This document shows positions 51,665 through 59,785 of a stretch of 64,000 nt of DNA, in pieces. The stretch is from positions 1-64,000 of the forward strand of contig CALYBJ010000010.1 of NCBI GenBank assembly GCA_944412445.1. The letters are read 5' to 3'. Origin of the DNA: an uncultured Clostridia bacterium. Lineage in GTDB: Bacteria; Bacillota; Clostridia; Oscillospirales; Acutalibacteraceae. The position numbers were made by a program, and so were the translations under genes. Each line of letters starts with the position of its first letter. The first letter of the stretch is position 1. Under the pieces are notes generated by a model. The model was given only the letters and a program-made list of their open reading frames with translations, searched no databases and was not told the origin of the DNA.

Positions 51665-53272
51665 TTATTTATTTTCCTTTGCTTTAAGAGCGGCGTTAAT
51701 AAGTCCCTTGAAAAGAGGATGCGCCCTGTTGGGACGGCTCTTAAATTCCGGGTGGAACTGTACGCCGATAAAGAAATCGTTTTCGGGGATTTCAACGGTT
51801 TCAACAATATGCTCGTCGGGAGATGTTCCGCTGATAAACAAGCCTTTTTCAGAAAGCAGCTCCCTGAAATTATTGTTGAATTCATATCTGTGGCGGTGGC
51901 GCTCGTGGATAAGTGTTTCGCCGTAAAGCTTGTGCATAATGGTGCCTGCCTTAATTTTACAGGGATAGCTTCCCAGACGGAGAGTGCCGCCCTTGGGGAT
52001 TTCGTTGTTCTGGTCGGGCATAAAGTCGATAACATTGTTTTTTGTTATCTCGTCAAACTCGCCGGAATTCGCGTCCTTTAAGCCGCATACGTTTCTGGCG
52101 TATTCAATAACGGCAATCTGCATACCCAGACAGATGCCCAGATAAGGAACATTATTTTCCCTAGCGTAGCGGCAGGCAAGAATTTTGCCCTCAATGCCTC
52201 TGTTGCCGAAGCCGCCGGGAATAAGGATACCGTCAACCTTTGACAAAATCTCGTTGCAGTTGTCCTCGGTTAATGTTTCGGAGTCGATCCACTCGATTTC
52301 AACGCTTGAATCAGCCTCGTAGCCCGCATGGCGAAGCGCCTCCGCAACGGAAAGATAAGCGTCATGAAGCTGCACATATTTTCCTACAAGACCTATGGTG
52401 CAGGTTTTTGTGCGGTTGTGGATACGGTCGATAAGGGCTTTCCACTCGGTAAGGTCAGGCTGGGGAACGTCCAGATTCAGCTCTCTGCAAACTATATCGG
52501 AAAGATGGCTTTCCTCAAGCATAAGAGGAGCCTCGTAAAGAACGGGCACAGTCTGATTGGGAATAACGCAGTCCTTTTTAATATTGCAGAAAAGAGAAAT
52601 CTTGTTAAAAATGCTTTCCGGCATGGGAACATCGCAGCGCAGAACAATTATATTGGGGAATATACCCATTCCCTGAAGCTCTTTTACCGAATGCTGGGTA
52701 GGCTTCGACTTATGCTCGTTGGAGCCGCTTATGTAGGGCACAAGGGTTACATGAATAAAAAGGCTGTTGCCGGGACCCTGTTCAAGGCCAACCTGTCTTA
52801 TTGCCTCAAGGAAGGGCTGGCTTTCGATATCGCCTACGGTGCCTCCGATTTCCGTTATAACAATATCAGCGTCGGAGGTTTTTCCTACATTGTATATAAA
52901 GGATTTGATTTCGTTGGTAATATGAGGGATAACCTGAACCGTCTCCCCTAAATATTCGCCGTTTCTCTCCTTATTGAGAACGTTCCAGTAAACCTTTCCC
53001 GTTGTAAGGTTTGAATATTTGTTTAAATCCTCGTCGATAAATCTTTCATAATGTCCTAAATCAAGATCCGTTTCCGCTCCGTCCTCGGTAACATAAACCT
53101 CTCCGTGCTGATAGGGACTCATTGTTCCGGGATCCACATTTATATAGGGATCCAGCTTCTGAGCGGCAACCTTAAGGCCTCTTGCCTTTAAAAGCCGTCC
53201 CAGGGAAGCGGCGGTAATTCCCTTGCCCAAACCGGATACAACTCCTCCGGTTACAAAAATATACTTCGGCAT
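51665..53272 (-). CDS. pyrG: CTP synthase
   Basis: This 535-residue enzyme amidates UTP to CTP. The N-terminal synthetase domain has [19 protein letters not shown] and [19 protein letters not shown]; the C-terminal class I glutamine amidotransferase domain has the nucleophile in LGICLGMQ and the catalytic HPE in [10 protein letters not shown]. The ATG at 53272 ([10 protein letters not shown]) has AGGAGAG upstream and is preferred over 53299. It is monocistronic with its own promoter and terminator. Confidence 0.97.
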   Translation of the reverse strand: MPKYIFVTGGVVSGLGKGITAASLGRLLKARGLKVAAQKLDPYINVDPGTMSPYQHGEVYVTEDGAETDLDLGHYERFIDEDLNKYSNLTTGKVYWNVLNKERNGEYLGETVQVIPHITNEIKSFIYNVGKTSDADIVITEIGGTVGDIESQPFLEAIRQVGLEQGPGNSLFIHVTLVPYISGSNEHKSKPTQHSVKELQGMGIFPNIIVLRCDVPMPESIFNKISLFCNIKKDCVIPNQTVPVLYEAPLMLEESHLSDIVCRELNLDVPQPDLTEWKALIDRIHNRTKTCTIGLVGKYVQLHDAYLSVAEALRHAGYEADSSVEIEWIDSETLTEDNCNEILSKVDGILIPGGFGNRGIEGKILACRYARENNVPYLGICLGMQIAVIEYARNVCGLKDANSGEFDEITKNNVIDFMPDQNNEIPKGGTLRLGSYPCKIKAGTIMHKLYGETLIHERHRHRYEFNNNFRELLSEKGLFISGTSPDEHIVETVEIPENDFFIGVQFHPEFKSRPNRAHPLFKGLINAALKAKENK

Positions 53273-53315
53273 AAGGACTCTCCTTTCACACTTTTCCAAT
53301 AATCATACAACTTAA

Positions 53316-53344
53316 ATTATACTGTAAATACTGTCGGAAATCAA
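53316..53344 (-). promoter_or_regulatory. promoter of pyrG
   Basis: On the minus strand TTGATT (53344-53339) and TATAAT (53321-53316) are 17 bases apart. Confidence 0.85.
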
Positions 53345-53407
53345 GGGAATTTGCAAATTATTTAATGTAAAAAAATATCTCTTTTCATTTTAAATTTCCC
53401 CTAAATC

Positions 53408-53436
53408 TTGAAAAAAATTTTTAATGCGGTTATAAT
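53408..53436 (+). promoter_or_regulatory. promoter of the sugar kinase gene
   Basis: TTGAAA (53408-53413) and a perfect TATAAT (53431-53436) with a 17-base spacer lie divergent to the pyrG promoter. Confidence 0.82.
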
Positions 53437-53467
53437 TTATTAAAGAACTTTATCGGAGGTATATTTT

Positions 53468-54568
53468 ATGTCACTTATAAACCTGAAAGATAAAAAAGAC
53501 TGCAAATTTGATATGATTTCCCTGGGCGAGGTTATGTTAAGACTTGACCCCGGCGATATGAGAGTAAGAAACGCCCGTTCCTTCAGAGTATGGGAAGGCG
53601 GCGGCGAATATAATGTTGCCAGAGGCCTCAGACGCTGCTTCGGCATGAACACCTCCGTTGTAACGGCTCTTGCGGACAACGACGTAGGCAGACTTGTTGA
53701 AGACTTTATTCTTCAGGGCGGCGTTGACACATCTCTTATTAAATGGGTTCCCTATGACGGCACCGGCAGAACAGTCAGAAACGGACTTAACTTTACCGAG
53801 AGAGGCTTCGGAATAAGAGGCGCTTCCGGCGTTTCCGACAGAGGCAACACTGCCGTTTCACAGCTTAAGCCCGGAGATATCGACTGGGATTACATTTTCG
53901 GAACATTAGGGGCAAGATGGCTTCATACGGGAGGAATTTTCGCGGCTCTTTCGGAAACCGCAGCCGAGGTTGCCATTGAAGCCGTAAAAGCCGCAAAAAA
54001 ATACGGCACCGTTGTTTCCTACGACCTTAACTACCGTCCCTCTCTCTGGAAGGACATCGGCGGCAAGGAAAAGGCTCAGGAGGTCAACAAGAAAATCGCT
54101 CCCTACATTGATGTAATGATAGGCAACGAGGAGGATTTTACAGCCTGTCTGGGCTTTGAAATCGAGGGCAACGACGAGAACCTTAAATCCCTTAACAAGG
54201 ACGGCTATGTTAAAATGCTGGGAGAAGTCTGCAAGGTATATCCCAACTTCAAGGTAATAGCCACAACTCTCCGCACCGTTAAAACGGCTACCGTCAACGA
54301 CTGGAGCGCCATGGTTTACGCTGACGGAAAGGTTTACAACGGACTTTCTCTGGACGGCCTTGAAATCTACGACAGAGTAGGCGGCGGCGATTCCTTCGCA
54401 TCGGGGCTTGTTTACGGACTTATGACCTACGACGATCCCCAGAAGGCCGTAAACTACGGAGTAGCCCACGGAGCTTTGGCAATGACCACTCCCGGAGACA
54501 CTTCAACAGCAAGGCTTAAAGAGGTTGAGGGAATCATTTCCGGAGCCGGCGCAAGAGTTCAGAGATAA
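53468..54568 (+). CDS. PfkB family carbohydrate kinase
   Basis: This 366-residue ribokinase-like enzyme phosphorylates a sugar, possibly 2-keto-3-deoxygluconate. Family parts include ISLGEVMLRLDPGD, GGGEYNVARGLRR, DLNYRPSLW and the C-terminal catalytic region DRVGGGDSFASGL, where the catalytic aspartate lies in GGGD instead of the usual GAGD. TCGGAGGT precedes the ATG. The next gene, an HD-domain nucleotidase, begins 12 bases later, and both are probably in one transcript. Confidence 0.9.
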   Translation: MSLINLKDKKDCKFDMISLGEVMLRLDPGDMRVRNARSFRVWEGGGEYNVARGLRRCFGMNTSVVTALADNDVGRLVEDFILQGGVDTSLIKWVPYDGTGRTVRNGLNFTERGFGIRGASGVSDRGNTAVSQLKPGDIDWDYIFGTLGARWLHTGGIFAALSETAAEVAIEAVKAAKKYGTVVSYDLNYRPSLWKDIGGKEKAQEVNKKIAPYIDVMIGNEEDFTACLGFEIEGNDENLKSLNKDGYVKMLGEVCKVYPNFKVIATTLRTVKTATVNDWSAMVYADGKVYNGLSLDGLEIYDRVGGGDSFASGLVYGLMTYDDPQKAVNYGVAHGALAMTTPGDTSTARLKEVEGIISGAGARVQR

Positions 54569-54580
54569 GGAGTTATAAAA

Positions 54581-55162
54581 GTGAGCAGTCATTTTTACGG
54601 CTTCCTGTCAAGAATGAAATATATAAACCGCTGGGCGCTTATGCGGAACACGGAAGAGGAATCACTGAGCCAGCATTCCCACGAGGTGGCTGCAATAGCC
54701 TACGGACTGTGCGTTATAGGCAACAGGCGCTTGGGCAAAAGCTATAACGGCGAAAGAGCCGCGCTTTTGGGGCTTTTTCACGATATGCCCGAAATCCTTA
54801 CGGGAGATATGCCCACTCCCGTGAAATACTTTAACCCGGATATTAAGGAGGCCTACTCCAAGGTTGAGGAAACAGCCTCGGGAAAGCTTCTTGAAAATGT
54901 GCCGGAGGATTTAAGGGAGGATTTTGATTTTCTGTTTCATAAGACGGAAAGGGACAGGGAGCTTTGGAAGATAGTCAAGGCAGCCGACAAAATTTCCGCT
55001 CTTATAAAGTGCGTGGAAGAGCGCAAGGCAGGCAATTCCGAGTTTTTAAAGGCGGAGCAGTCTACTCTTGACGCCATAAATAAAATGGACTGCAAAGAGG
55101 CTCAGGAGTTTTTACGGGAGTTTATGCCCAGCTATGAGCTGACTCTTGACCAGATTACATAA
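54581..55162 (+). CDS. HD domain 5'-deoxynucleotidase (YfbR-like)
   Basis: This 193-residue enzyme has the HD-domain residues His33-containing SQHSHEVAAIAYGL, the metal-binding HD pair in LGLFHDMPEILTGD near residue 68 and a later aspartate in AADKISALIKC. The layout matches YfbR, which removes phosphate from 5'-deoxynucleotides. It starts with GTG (54581) with AAGGAG upstream. The nitroreductase gene follows 11 bases later. Confidence 0.9.
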   Translation: MSSHFYGFLSRMKYINRWALMRNTEEESLSQHSHEVAAIAYGLCVIGNRRLGKSYNGERAALLGLFHDMPEILTGDMPTPVKYFNPDIKEAYSKVEETASGKLLENVPEDLREDFDFLFHKTERDRELWKIVKAADKISALIKCVEERKAGNSEFLKAEQSTLDAINKMDCKEAQEFLREFMPSYELTLDQIT

Positions 55163-55173
55163 AGGTGATTAAA

Positions 55174-55716
55174 ATGATTAAAAACGAAACAATCAGCAAT
55201 ATTCTCACAAGAAGATCAATAAGAAAATACAAGGACAGACAGCTTACAGAGGATGAAATTAACACTCTCCTTGAGTGCGCAATGTGGGCGCCCAGCGCAA
55301 GAAATATGCAGCCCTGCCATGTAAGAGCCGTTATGTCAAAGGAAATCCTTGAGGGCATGAACAGGGATTTTAAAGACATTGTAGGCTGGGACGCTCCGGC
55401 ATATACAAACTGGAGCAGTCAGCCCTTTTATCAGAACGCTCCCTCGGTTATTTTTGTTTTCGCCCAGGAATACAAGGGCGTTGACGGAGGCATAATGGCT
55501 GAAAACATTGCCGTTGCCGCAAAGAGCATGGGCCTGGGCAGCTGTATAATCGCAAGCATAGCGGAGCTTTTCAAAAACGAAAAGGGCGATAAATGGAAAA
55601 AAGCCATGGATATTCCGGAAAACTATCAGTTTTTGATTTCTGTTGCAGTGGGCGAAGGGGACGAAGAACCGGAGCCTAAGGAGAGAAACAAAGCTCAGTT
55701 TAAAATCATAAAATAA
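55174..55716 (+). CDS. nitroreductase family protein
   Basis: This 180-residue flavoprotein has the N-terminal FMN-binding RRSIRKYKDRQLTEDEI and AMWAPSARNMQPCHVRAV, and the C-terminal part YQFLISVAVGEGDEEP of NADH oxidase/nitroreductase enzymes. It reduces nitro or quinone compounds with NAD(P)H, with the natural substrate unknown. I prefer the ATG at 55174, with AAAGGTGATT upstream, over GTG 55165. It is part of the kinase-HD operon. Confidence 0.93.
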   Translation: MIKNETISNILTRRSIRKYKDRQLTEDEINTLLECAMWAPSARNMQPCHVRAVMSKEILEGMNRDFKDIVGWDAPAYTNWSSQPFYQNAPSVIFVFAQEYKGVDGGIMAENIAVAAKSMGLGSCIIASIAELFKNEKGDKWKKAMDIPENYQFLISVAVGEGDEEPEPKERNKAQFKIIK

Positions 55717-55738
55717 AAAGATACAAGAGGTACACAGC

Positions 55739-56014
55739 ATGACGCCAATTGCATATCTTCTTATTTATTTTGCGGTAATGTCCTTTTTAGGTTTTTTCGC
55801 TTCAATGTACGACAAGCTTGCCGCTCAGGCAGGGAAAAGAAGAATATCGGAAAAAGCCCTTATGCTTTTAGGCTTTTTTGGCGGAGCCACGGGAATGTAT
55901 GTAACAATGCAGCTTATACGCCATAAGACAAAGCATAAAAAATTTATGATAGGACTGCCTGTTTTCATAGTAATTCATCTGGCTGCAATAACAGCCGTCC
56001 TTTACTTTTTATAA
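55739..56014 (+). CDS. DUF1294 family membrane protein
   Basis: This 91-residue protein has two or three hydrophobic segments and the family's conserved SMYDKLAAQAGKRRISE, LLGFFGGATGMYVTMQL and RHKTKHKKFMIGLPV. DUF1294 proteins are small inner-membrane proteins of unknown function. AAGAGGT precedes the ATG. It ends the operon with a bidirectional terminator. Confidence 0.9.
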   Translation: MTPIAYLLIYFAVMSFLGFFASMYDKLAAQAGKRRISEKALMLLGFFGGATGMYVTMQLIRHKTKHKKFMIGLPVFIVIHLAAITAVLYFL

Positions 56015-56029
56015 GCCAATAACATAAAA

Positions 56030-56072
56030 AACCTGCGGATGACTTTAAAGCTCCGCAGGCTTATTTTTTTTG
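56030..56072. terminator. bidirectional terminator
   Basis: CCTGCGGA (56032-56039) and TCCGCAGG (56052-56059) with T's on the plus strand and A's before it serve the kinase operon and the convergent dockerin gene. Confidence 0.88.
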
Positions 56073-56080
56073 TATTGTTT

Positions 56081-56998
56081 TTAAAGCTCTACACCGTCAA
56101 TATAAACAACAAAGTCATGTACTGCTCCCGGGGCATAACCGTCGGTTGTAAGGAAGCCTTCGGGAATAGCTCCGGCAAGCTCCTTTACGGTTATTTTTGA
56201 CGCGGCATCTCCGTTTATTATTTCAATTGCCTCTATATTTTCCCCTTCGGTATAGAACACAATTTCTCTGCCGTCTGAGTTTTTAAAGGTGAACAGCATC
56301 TGTAATCTGCCGTCGGTTTCTTTTTCCTCAGCCGATTCATATATATAATTTTTACCCGTGGCAAAATCAAGACTGTCAAGCAATTCCGAAATATTTAAGT
56401 CTTCGGTGTTCACAGGAAGAGACGCTATATCAATGCAATACTTCTCCCCGGCGTCGTTCTGCCATTTAAGATATGACTTATCAGCCGATGCGAACAGTGA
56501 AATGGTTTTTCCCTCTATAACAGGCATAAGCTCCATATCAGCTCCGTTGGTGGCGATTATAAAATCAGACTTCTTTCCGTCCTTTTCCATTGAACCGTTA
56601 ATATAAAAGCTGCCCCTTAAAAAGGCGTTTACCTCTTCGGGATATGACGGCAGTTCAGGTTCTTCCGTTGAGGGCTCCTCGTCAGAAGGCTCCGAATCAG
56701 GCTCCGTTTCATCGGGAAGCTCGGTAAAGCTTTCAAGCTGAGCGGAAACTCTCAGTATGCGTCTTGCGTCAGAGGCAGTAATTCTGCCGTCACCCGTAAC
56801 CTCTGCCGCAGCTGCCTGTTCATCATCAAGGGTTTCAAGCATCGCCGAAGCTCTCAATGTCAGTCTTGCGTCATCTGCGGTAATTTTTCCGTCTTTATTT
56901 ACATCTCCCGTTTTTAAAGCTGCTGCCGATGCGAAAACCGCAAGCAGGAGCAGTGAAACCGAAATCAAAAAAATTGCTGTAAACTGTCTTTTTTTCAT
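56081..56998 (-). CDS. secreted protein with an N-terminal type I dockerin
   Basis: This 305-residue protein has a signal peptide (~26 residues) and then two dockerin repeats, each with a calcium-loop and F-hand-like pattern: GDVNKDGKITADDARLTLR and EVTGDGRITASDARRILR (residues about 31-90). An acidic Pro/Glu/Ser linker (about 90-120) leads to a C-terminal domain of unknown type with VNAFLRGSFYINGSMEKDGK. The dockerin should bind a cohesin, and a wall-anchored cohesin is encoded at 39774-40397. The C-terminal domain is not a glycosidase that I can recognise. It has its own promoter. Confidence 0.9.
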   Translation of the reverse strand: MKKRQFTAIFLISVSLLLLAVFASAAALKTGDVNKDGKITADDARLTLRASAMLETLDDEQAAAAEVTGDGRITASDARRILRVSAQLESFTELPDETEPDSEPSDEEPSTEEPELPSYPEEVNAFLRGSFYINGSMEKDGKKSDFIIATNGADMELMPVIEGKTISLFASADKSYLKWQNDAGEKYCIDIASLPVNTEDLNISELLDSLDFATGKNYIYESAEEKETDGRLQMLFTFKNSDGREIVFYTEGENIEAIEIINGDAASKITVKELAGAIPEGFLTTDGYAPGAVHDFVVYIDGVEL

Positions 56999-57025
56999 AT
57001 ATATTTTCTCCTTATATTTTTTTTA

Positions 57026-57054
57026 ATTGTATCACATATTTAATCAATATTCAA
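57026..57054 (-). promoter_or_regulatory. promoter of the dockerin gene
   Basis: On the minus strand TTGAAT (57054-57049) and an extended TGATACAAT (-10 at 57031-57026) are 17 bases apart. Confidence 0.8.
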
Positions 57055-57189
57055 CAGTATTTTTGTTTAATTAATCATTTATTTATATATTTTTAAATAT
57101 TTGTAATTTAATTTCCATATAAATATTCACAATATATTTTTAATTGCAATCTTCGGGGAATATTAAATAATGATTTACGGAGGAATATT

Positions 57190-58035
57190 ATGAAAAAGAT
57201 TTATTTGTTTTCGGAAATTTCAGAAACTGAAAAGCATATTGACAAAAAGGCATACGAAATTTTAAAGGACAGTCAGAACAAAACTACCGTGGGAGTTTAT
57301 GACTTCAACATAATCCCCTTTAATTCTCCGGCTTTTTACAGCGAGTCGCCCCCTCCGAAAATTTATATCTACCTGGACAGGGAAAATATTTTTTTCTTCT
57401 GCGAAACGAAGGACGCCTGCAAAAAGATTTCAAAAATTTTTGAGGATGACGCCGGCAGGGAAAAAATTGAAAATGAGCGGCTGCTGTATCTGTTTATAAT
57501 AAAGGAGCTGAAAAAAGACGCCGACATCTTAAACAGCTATGAAATGCTTATTGCCCAGACTGAGGAGGCAGTTTCCGAGCCGTCGGAGGAAGACAAAAAG
57601 CTTCTGAACAGGATTTCAAAATACCGCAGGGATATAATGGGGCTTAAGCGGTATTACAAAAGGTTTGTTCTGCTTTTGGACGACCTTACCGCAAACGGAA
57701 ACGGACTTCTTTCGGAAAACGGCGTTAAATCGATAAAAATCGCAGGAGAACGGGCACAGAAGCTTCTTGAGGATATGGGAGATCTCCGGGATCACATATC
57801 CCAGGTGCTTGAAATTTACCGCTCCCAGCTTGACTACAAGCAAAACAGCCTGATGAAGGTTTTTACTGTGGTAACGGCTGTATTCATGCCTCTTACTCTC
57901 CTTGCGGGCTGGTACGGAATGAACTTCAATATGCCCGAATTCCGTTCCCCTTACGGCTATCCGGCAGTTGCCGCAGCCGCAGTTGTTATTGCCGTTGTTA
58001 TGCTTATAATTTTTAAAAAGAAAAAATGGCTTTGA
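57190..58035 (+). CDS. CorA family Mg2+ transporter-like protein
   Basis: This 281-residue protein has the CorA C-terminal membrane part: AVFMPLTLLAGWYGMNFNMPE, containing the YGMN pore motif, then a second helix, and ends in basic KKKKW. A long coiled-coil stretch (about residues 130-230) forms the cytoplasmic funnel. It is somewhat shorter than E. coli CorA (316). It may carry Mg2+ or related divalent ions. GGAGG lies before the ATG. Confidence 0.9.
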   Translation: MKKIYLFSEISETEKHIDKKAYEILKDSQNKTTVGVYDFNIIPFNSPAFYSESPPPKIYIYLDRENIFFFCETKDACKKISKIFEDDAGREKIENERLLYLFIIKELKKDADILNSYEMLIAQTEEAVSEPSEEDKKLLNRISKYRRDIMGLKRYYKRFVLLLDDLTANGNGLLSENGVKSIKIAGERAQKLLEDMGDLRDHISQVLEIYRSQLDYKQNSLMKVFTVVTAVFMPLTLLAGWYGMNFNMPEFRSPYGYPAVAAAAVVIAVVMLIIFKKKKWL

Positions 58036-58053
58036 CTTTGCATTAAATTTATG

Positions 58054-58082
58054 TTGCATGGCAGTGATAAATATAGTATATT
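58054..58082 (+). promoter_or_regulatory. promoter of the glycosidase-like gene
   Basis: TTGCAT (58054-58059) and TATATT (58077-58082) are 17 bases apart. Confidence 0.72.
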
Positions 58083-58124
58083 AAATTTACAAGGAAAAAT
58101 TTTACTTATACTCCGGAGGTTTTC

Positions 58125-59444
58125 ATGTCATACAGATACGACTATACAAAATCAATGATGATGAAGATGTTTTTAGCCGAGCCTGACAGAAACGGCGGCA
58201 GCCGCGTTTACTGCGACTTCGGCAAGGCTCTGGAAATTATTAAAATACTGGATTCTGTAACTCTCGGAGTTCATAAAATCATATATCTTGTAGGCTGGCA
58301 GTACTTAGGCCACGATGACAAATATCCCGCCTTCTTCAAGGTCAACGAATATCTTAAACGCCGGGAGGATGAAAGCGCTCTCGAAAGTCTTCTCTGGCTT
58401 ATTGAGCAGGGAAAAAAATACAACACCACCGTAAGCGTCCATATAAATCTTGCGGACGCCTACGAAAACAGCCCCATTTTTGCGGATTATGTTGTAAACA
58501 AGGCTCTTATACGAAATAAAAACGGAAAGGCAGCCAAAATCGAAAGCTATAACGGACTGCCCTGCTATAAAATAGATTACAAGGCAGAGTGGACAAGCGG
58601 ACTTTTTAAAAAAAGAGCGGAAAAGCTTTTGTCTCTTTTGCCTCTCCGGGAAATCGGCACCGTTCATATTGACAATTTTCAATGCTATGTAAACAATTTT
58701 CCTAAAGTTACAGCCTATGAGATGCAGTATTACAGAAAAAAAATTATTGACTGGTTTTCTCAGAAAGGCATTGATGTTACAACAGAGTTTACATACAGGG
58801 AAGGCGCTCTTACAGGCATCGGATACGGAAAGGTTGTACGAGATATTCTAAAAAGCTTTTACCCTATCGACCTTTTGGGAAAGGTTCCTGCCGTATGGCA
58901 TGTGGACAAGCTGACCGGTGAGGAAATCATGAAATATTACCCCCATGTTTACTGCGGCGGCAGGCTTTCCAATAAAAAATACGCCGACGCCCTTTATTAT
59001 AATATTCAATGCGAGGAGCTTTGGAAAAACAGCACCGACCCGCAAATCTGGCTGGGCGAGTTTATAAGGCAGTTTGCGCTAATCAATGTTCCGTTTTTTT
59101 ATCTCAGCTCCAAAATCAAAAAAAATTACACGGAAAACAAAAACGGCGTCACCGTTGAATTCAGCGACGGAACAATTTCCGACGGAGCTGCCGGCACAAT
59201 AAAAATCGCCTCAAGAACCCTTAAAGAAAAGGATTTCGTCTGCCTTCCGATTTTCTGGCAGGAAAACTCATATATCGCCTACTCCGAAAACAATAAAAAA
59301 GCTACACTTTTTTTAAGAGGCAGCATAGCTTCACTTTATACGGTTACCGCAAACGGACTTGTTTTTCTTGAAAACATTAAAATTCTTAATGAGAAAATAA
59401 CTGCGGAGCTTCAGGAAAAAACACTTTACTTTATAAAAACATAA
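58125..59444 (+). CDS. glycoside hydrolase-like protein (GH101-like barrel)
   Basis: This 439-residue protein lacks a signal peptide, so it is cytoplasmic. IIYLVGWQYLGHDDKYPAFF near residue 48 and HIDNFQCYVNNFPKVTAYEM near residue 185 resemble the (beta/alpha)8 catalytic parts of endo-alpha-N-acetylgalactosaminidases (GH101), where an aspartate follows the VHID-type strand. VTTEFTYREGALTGIGYGK is another likely active-site strand. Typical GH101 enzymes are large and secreted, so this short, intracellular form is unusual. CCGGAGG precedes the ATG. I am moderately sure of the fold and unsure of the substrate. Confidence 0.6.
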   Translation: MSYRYDYTKSMMMKMFLAEPDRNGGSRVYCDFGKALEIIKILDSVTLGVHKIIYLVGWQYLGHDDKYPAFFKVNEYLKRREDESALESLLWLIEQGKKYNTTVSVHINLADAYENSPIFADYVVNKALIRNKNGKAAKIESYNGLPCYKIDYKAEWTSGLFKKRAEKLLSLLPLREIGTVHIDNFQCYVNNFPKVTAYEMQYYRKKIIDWFSQKGIDVTTEFTYREGALTGIGYGKVVRDILKSFYPIDLLGKVPAVWHVDKLTGEEIMKYYPHVYCGGRLSNKKYADALYYNIQCEELWKNSTDPQIWLGEFIRQFALINVPFFYLSSKIKKNYTENKNGVTVEFSDGTISDGAAGTIKIASRTLKEKDFVCLPIFWQENSYIAYSENNKKATLFLRGSIASLYTVTANGLVFLENIKILNEKITAELQEKTLYFIKT

Positions 59445-59555
59445 TTATTATATTATATTTGTTTATTAACGGTTATTTAAAATATTTGCCACACAAAAGT
59501 AACAATTTTTGTATATACTTAAATCGAAATAAAAAGGAATGGGAGGTTCTTTTTA

Positions 59556-59672
59556 ATGAAGGACATACTTGCTACAATCAAAGAGTTCTTTGAGTTCATC
59601 GTAGGAATCATTAAGTCATTCTTCGATTTCTTCAAGGGTCTCATCCCCGGCGAAGAAGAAACAGTTGCTTAA
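59556..59672 (+). CDS. 38-residue amphipathic peptide, delta-hemolysin/PSM-like
   Basis: The ATG at 59556 has GGGAGG 10 bases upstream and opens a 38-residue frame that begins MKDILATIKEFFEFIVGII and ends GLIPGEEETVA. Most of it would form one amphipathic helix with a face of Phe/Ile/Val and another of Lys/Glu/Asp; its pattern (DI-TI----FI---I--F) is like staphylococcal delta-hemolysin. A perfect 10-bp terminator lies 24 bases downstream. The clear upstream TATATA/TATACT at 59512-59519 lacks a convincing -35. It has no signal peptide. Function is not established. Confidence 0.7.
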   Translation: MKDILATIKEFFEFIVGIIKSFFDFFKGLIPGEEETVA

Positions 59673-59695
59673 TTCTTTGAATTATCAATGAAAAC

Positions 59696-59729
59696 AAACG
59701 GTGAAGTAAAATTCACCGTTTATTTTTTT
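59696..59729 (+). terminator. terminator of the 38-residue peptide gene
   Basis: AAACGGTGAA (59696-59705) pairs perfectly with TTCACCGTTT (59712-59721), followed by A and seven T's. Confidence 0.93.
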
Positions 59730-59737
59730 CCTTAATA

Positions 59738-59767
59738 TAAAAAACAGGGACTGCCGAAACAGTCCCT
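59738..59767 (-). terminator. terminator of the PFOR gene
   Basis: On the minus strand AGGGACTG (59767-59760) pairs with CAGTCCCT (59753-59746), followed by a T run. Confidence 0.9.
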
Positions 59768-59785
59768 TATTTTTATTGAGTTTTA

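Noticed and set aside
51573..51926. 117-codon plus-strand frame starting in the ncRNA terminator
   Set aside because: It begins inside the terminator hairpin and continues as the antisense of pyrG.
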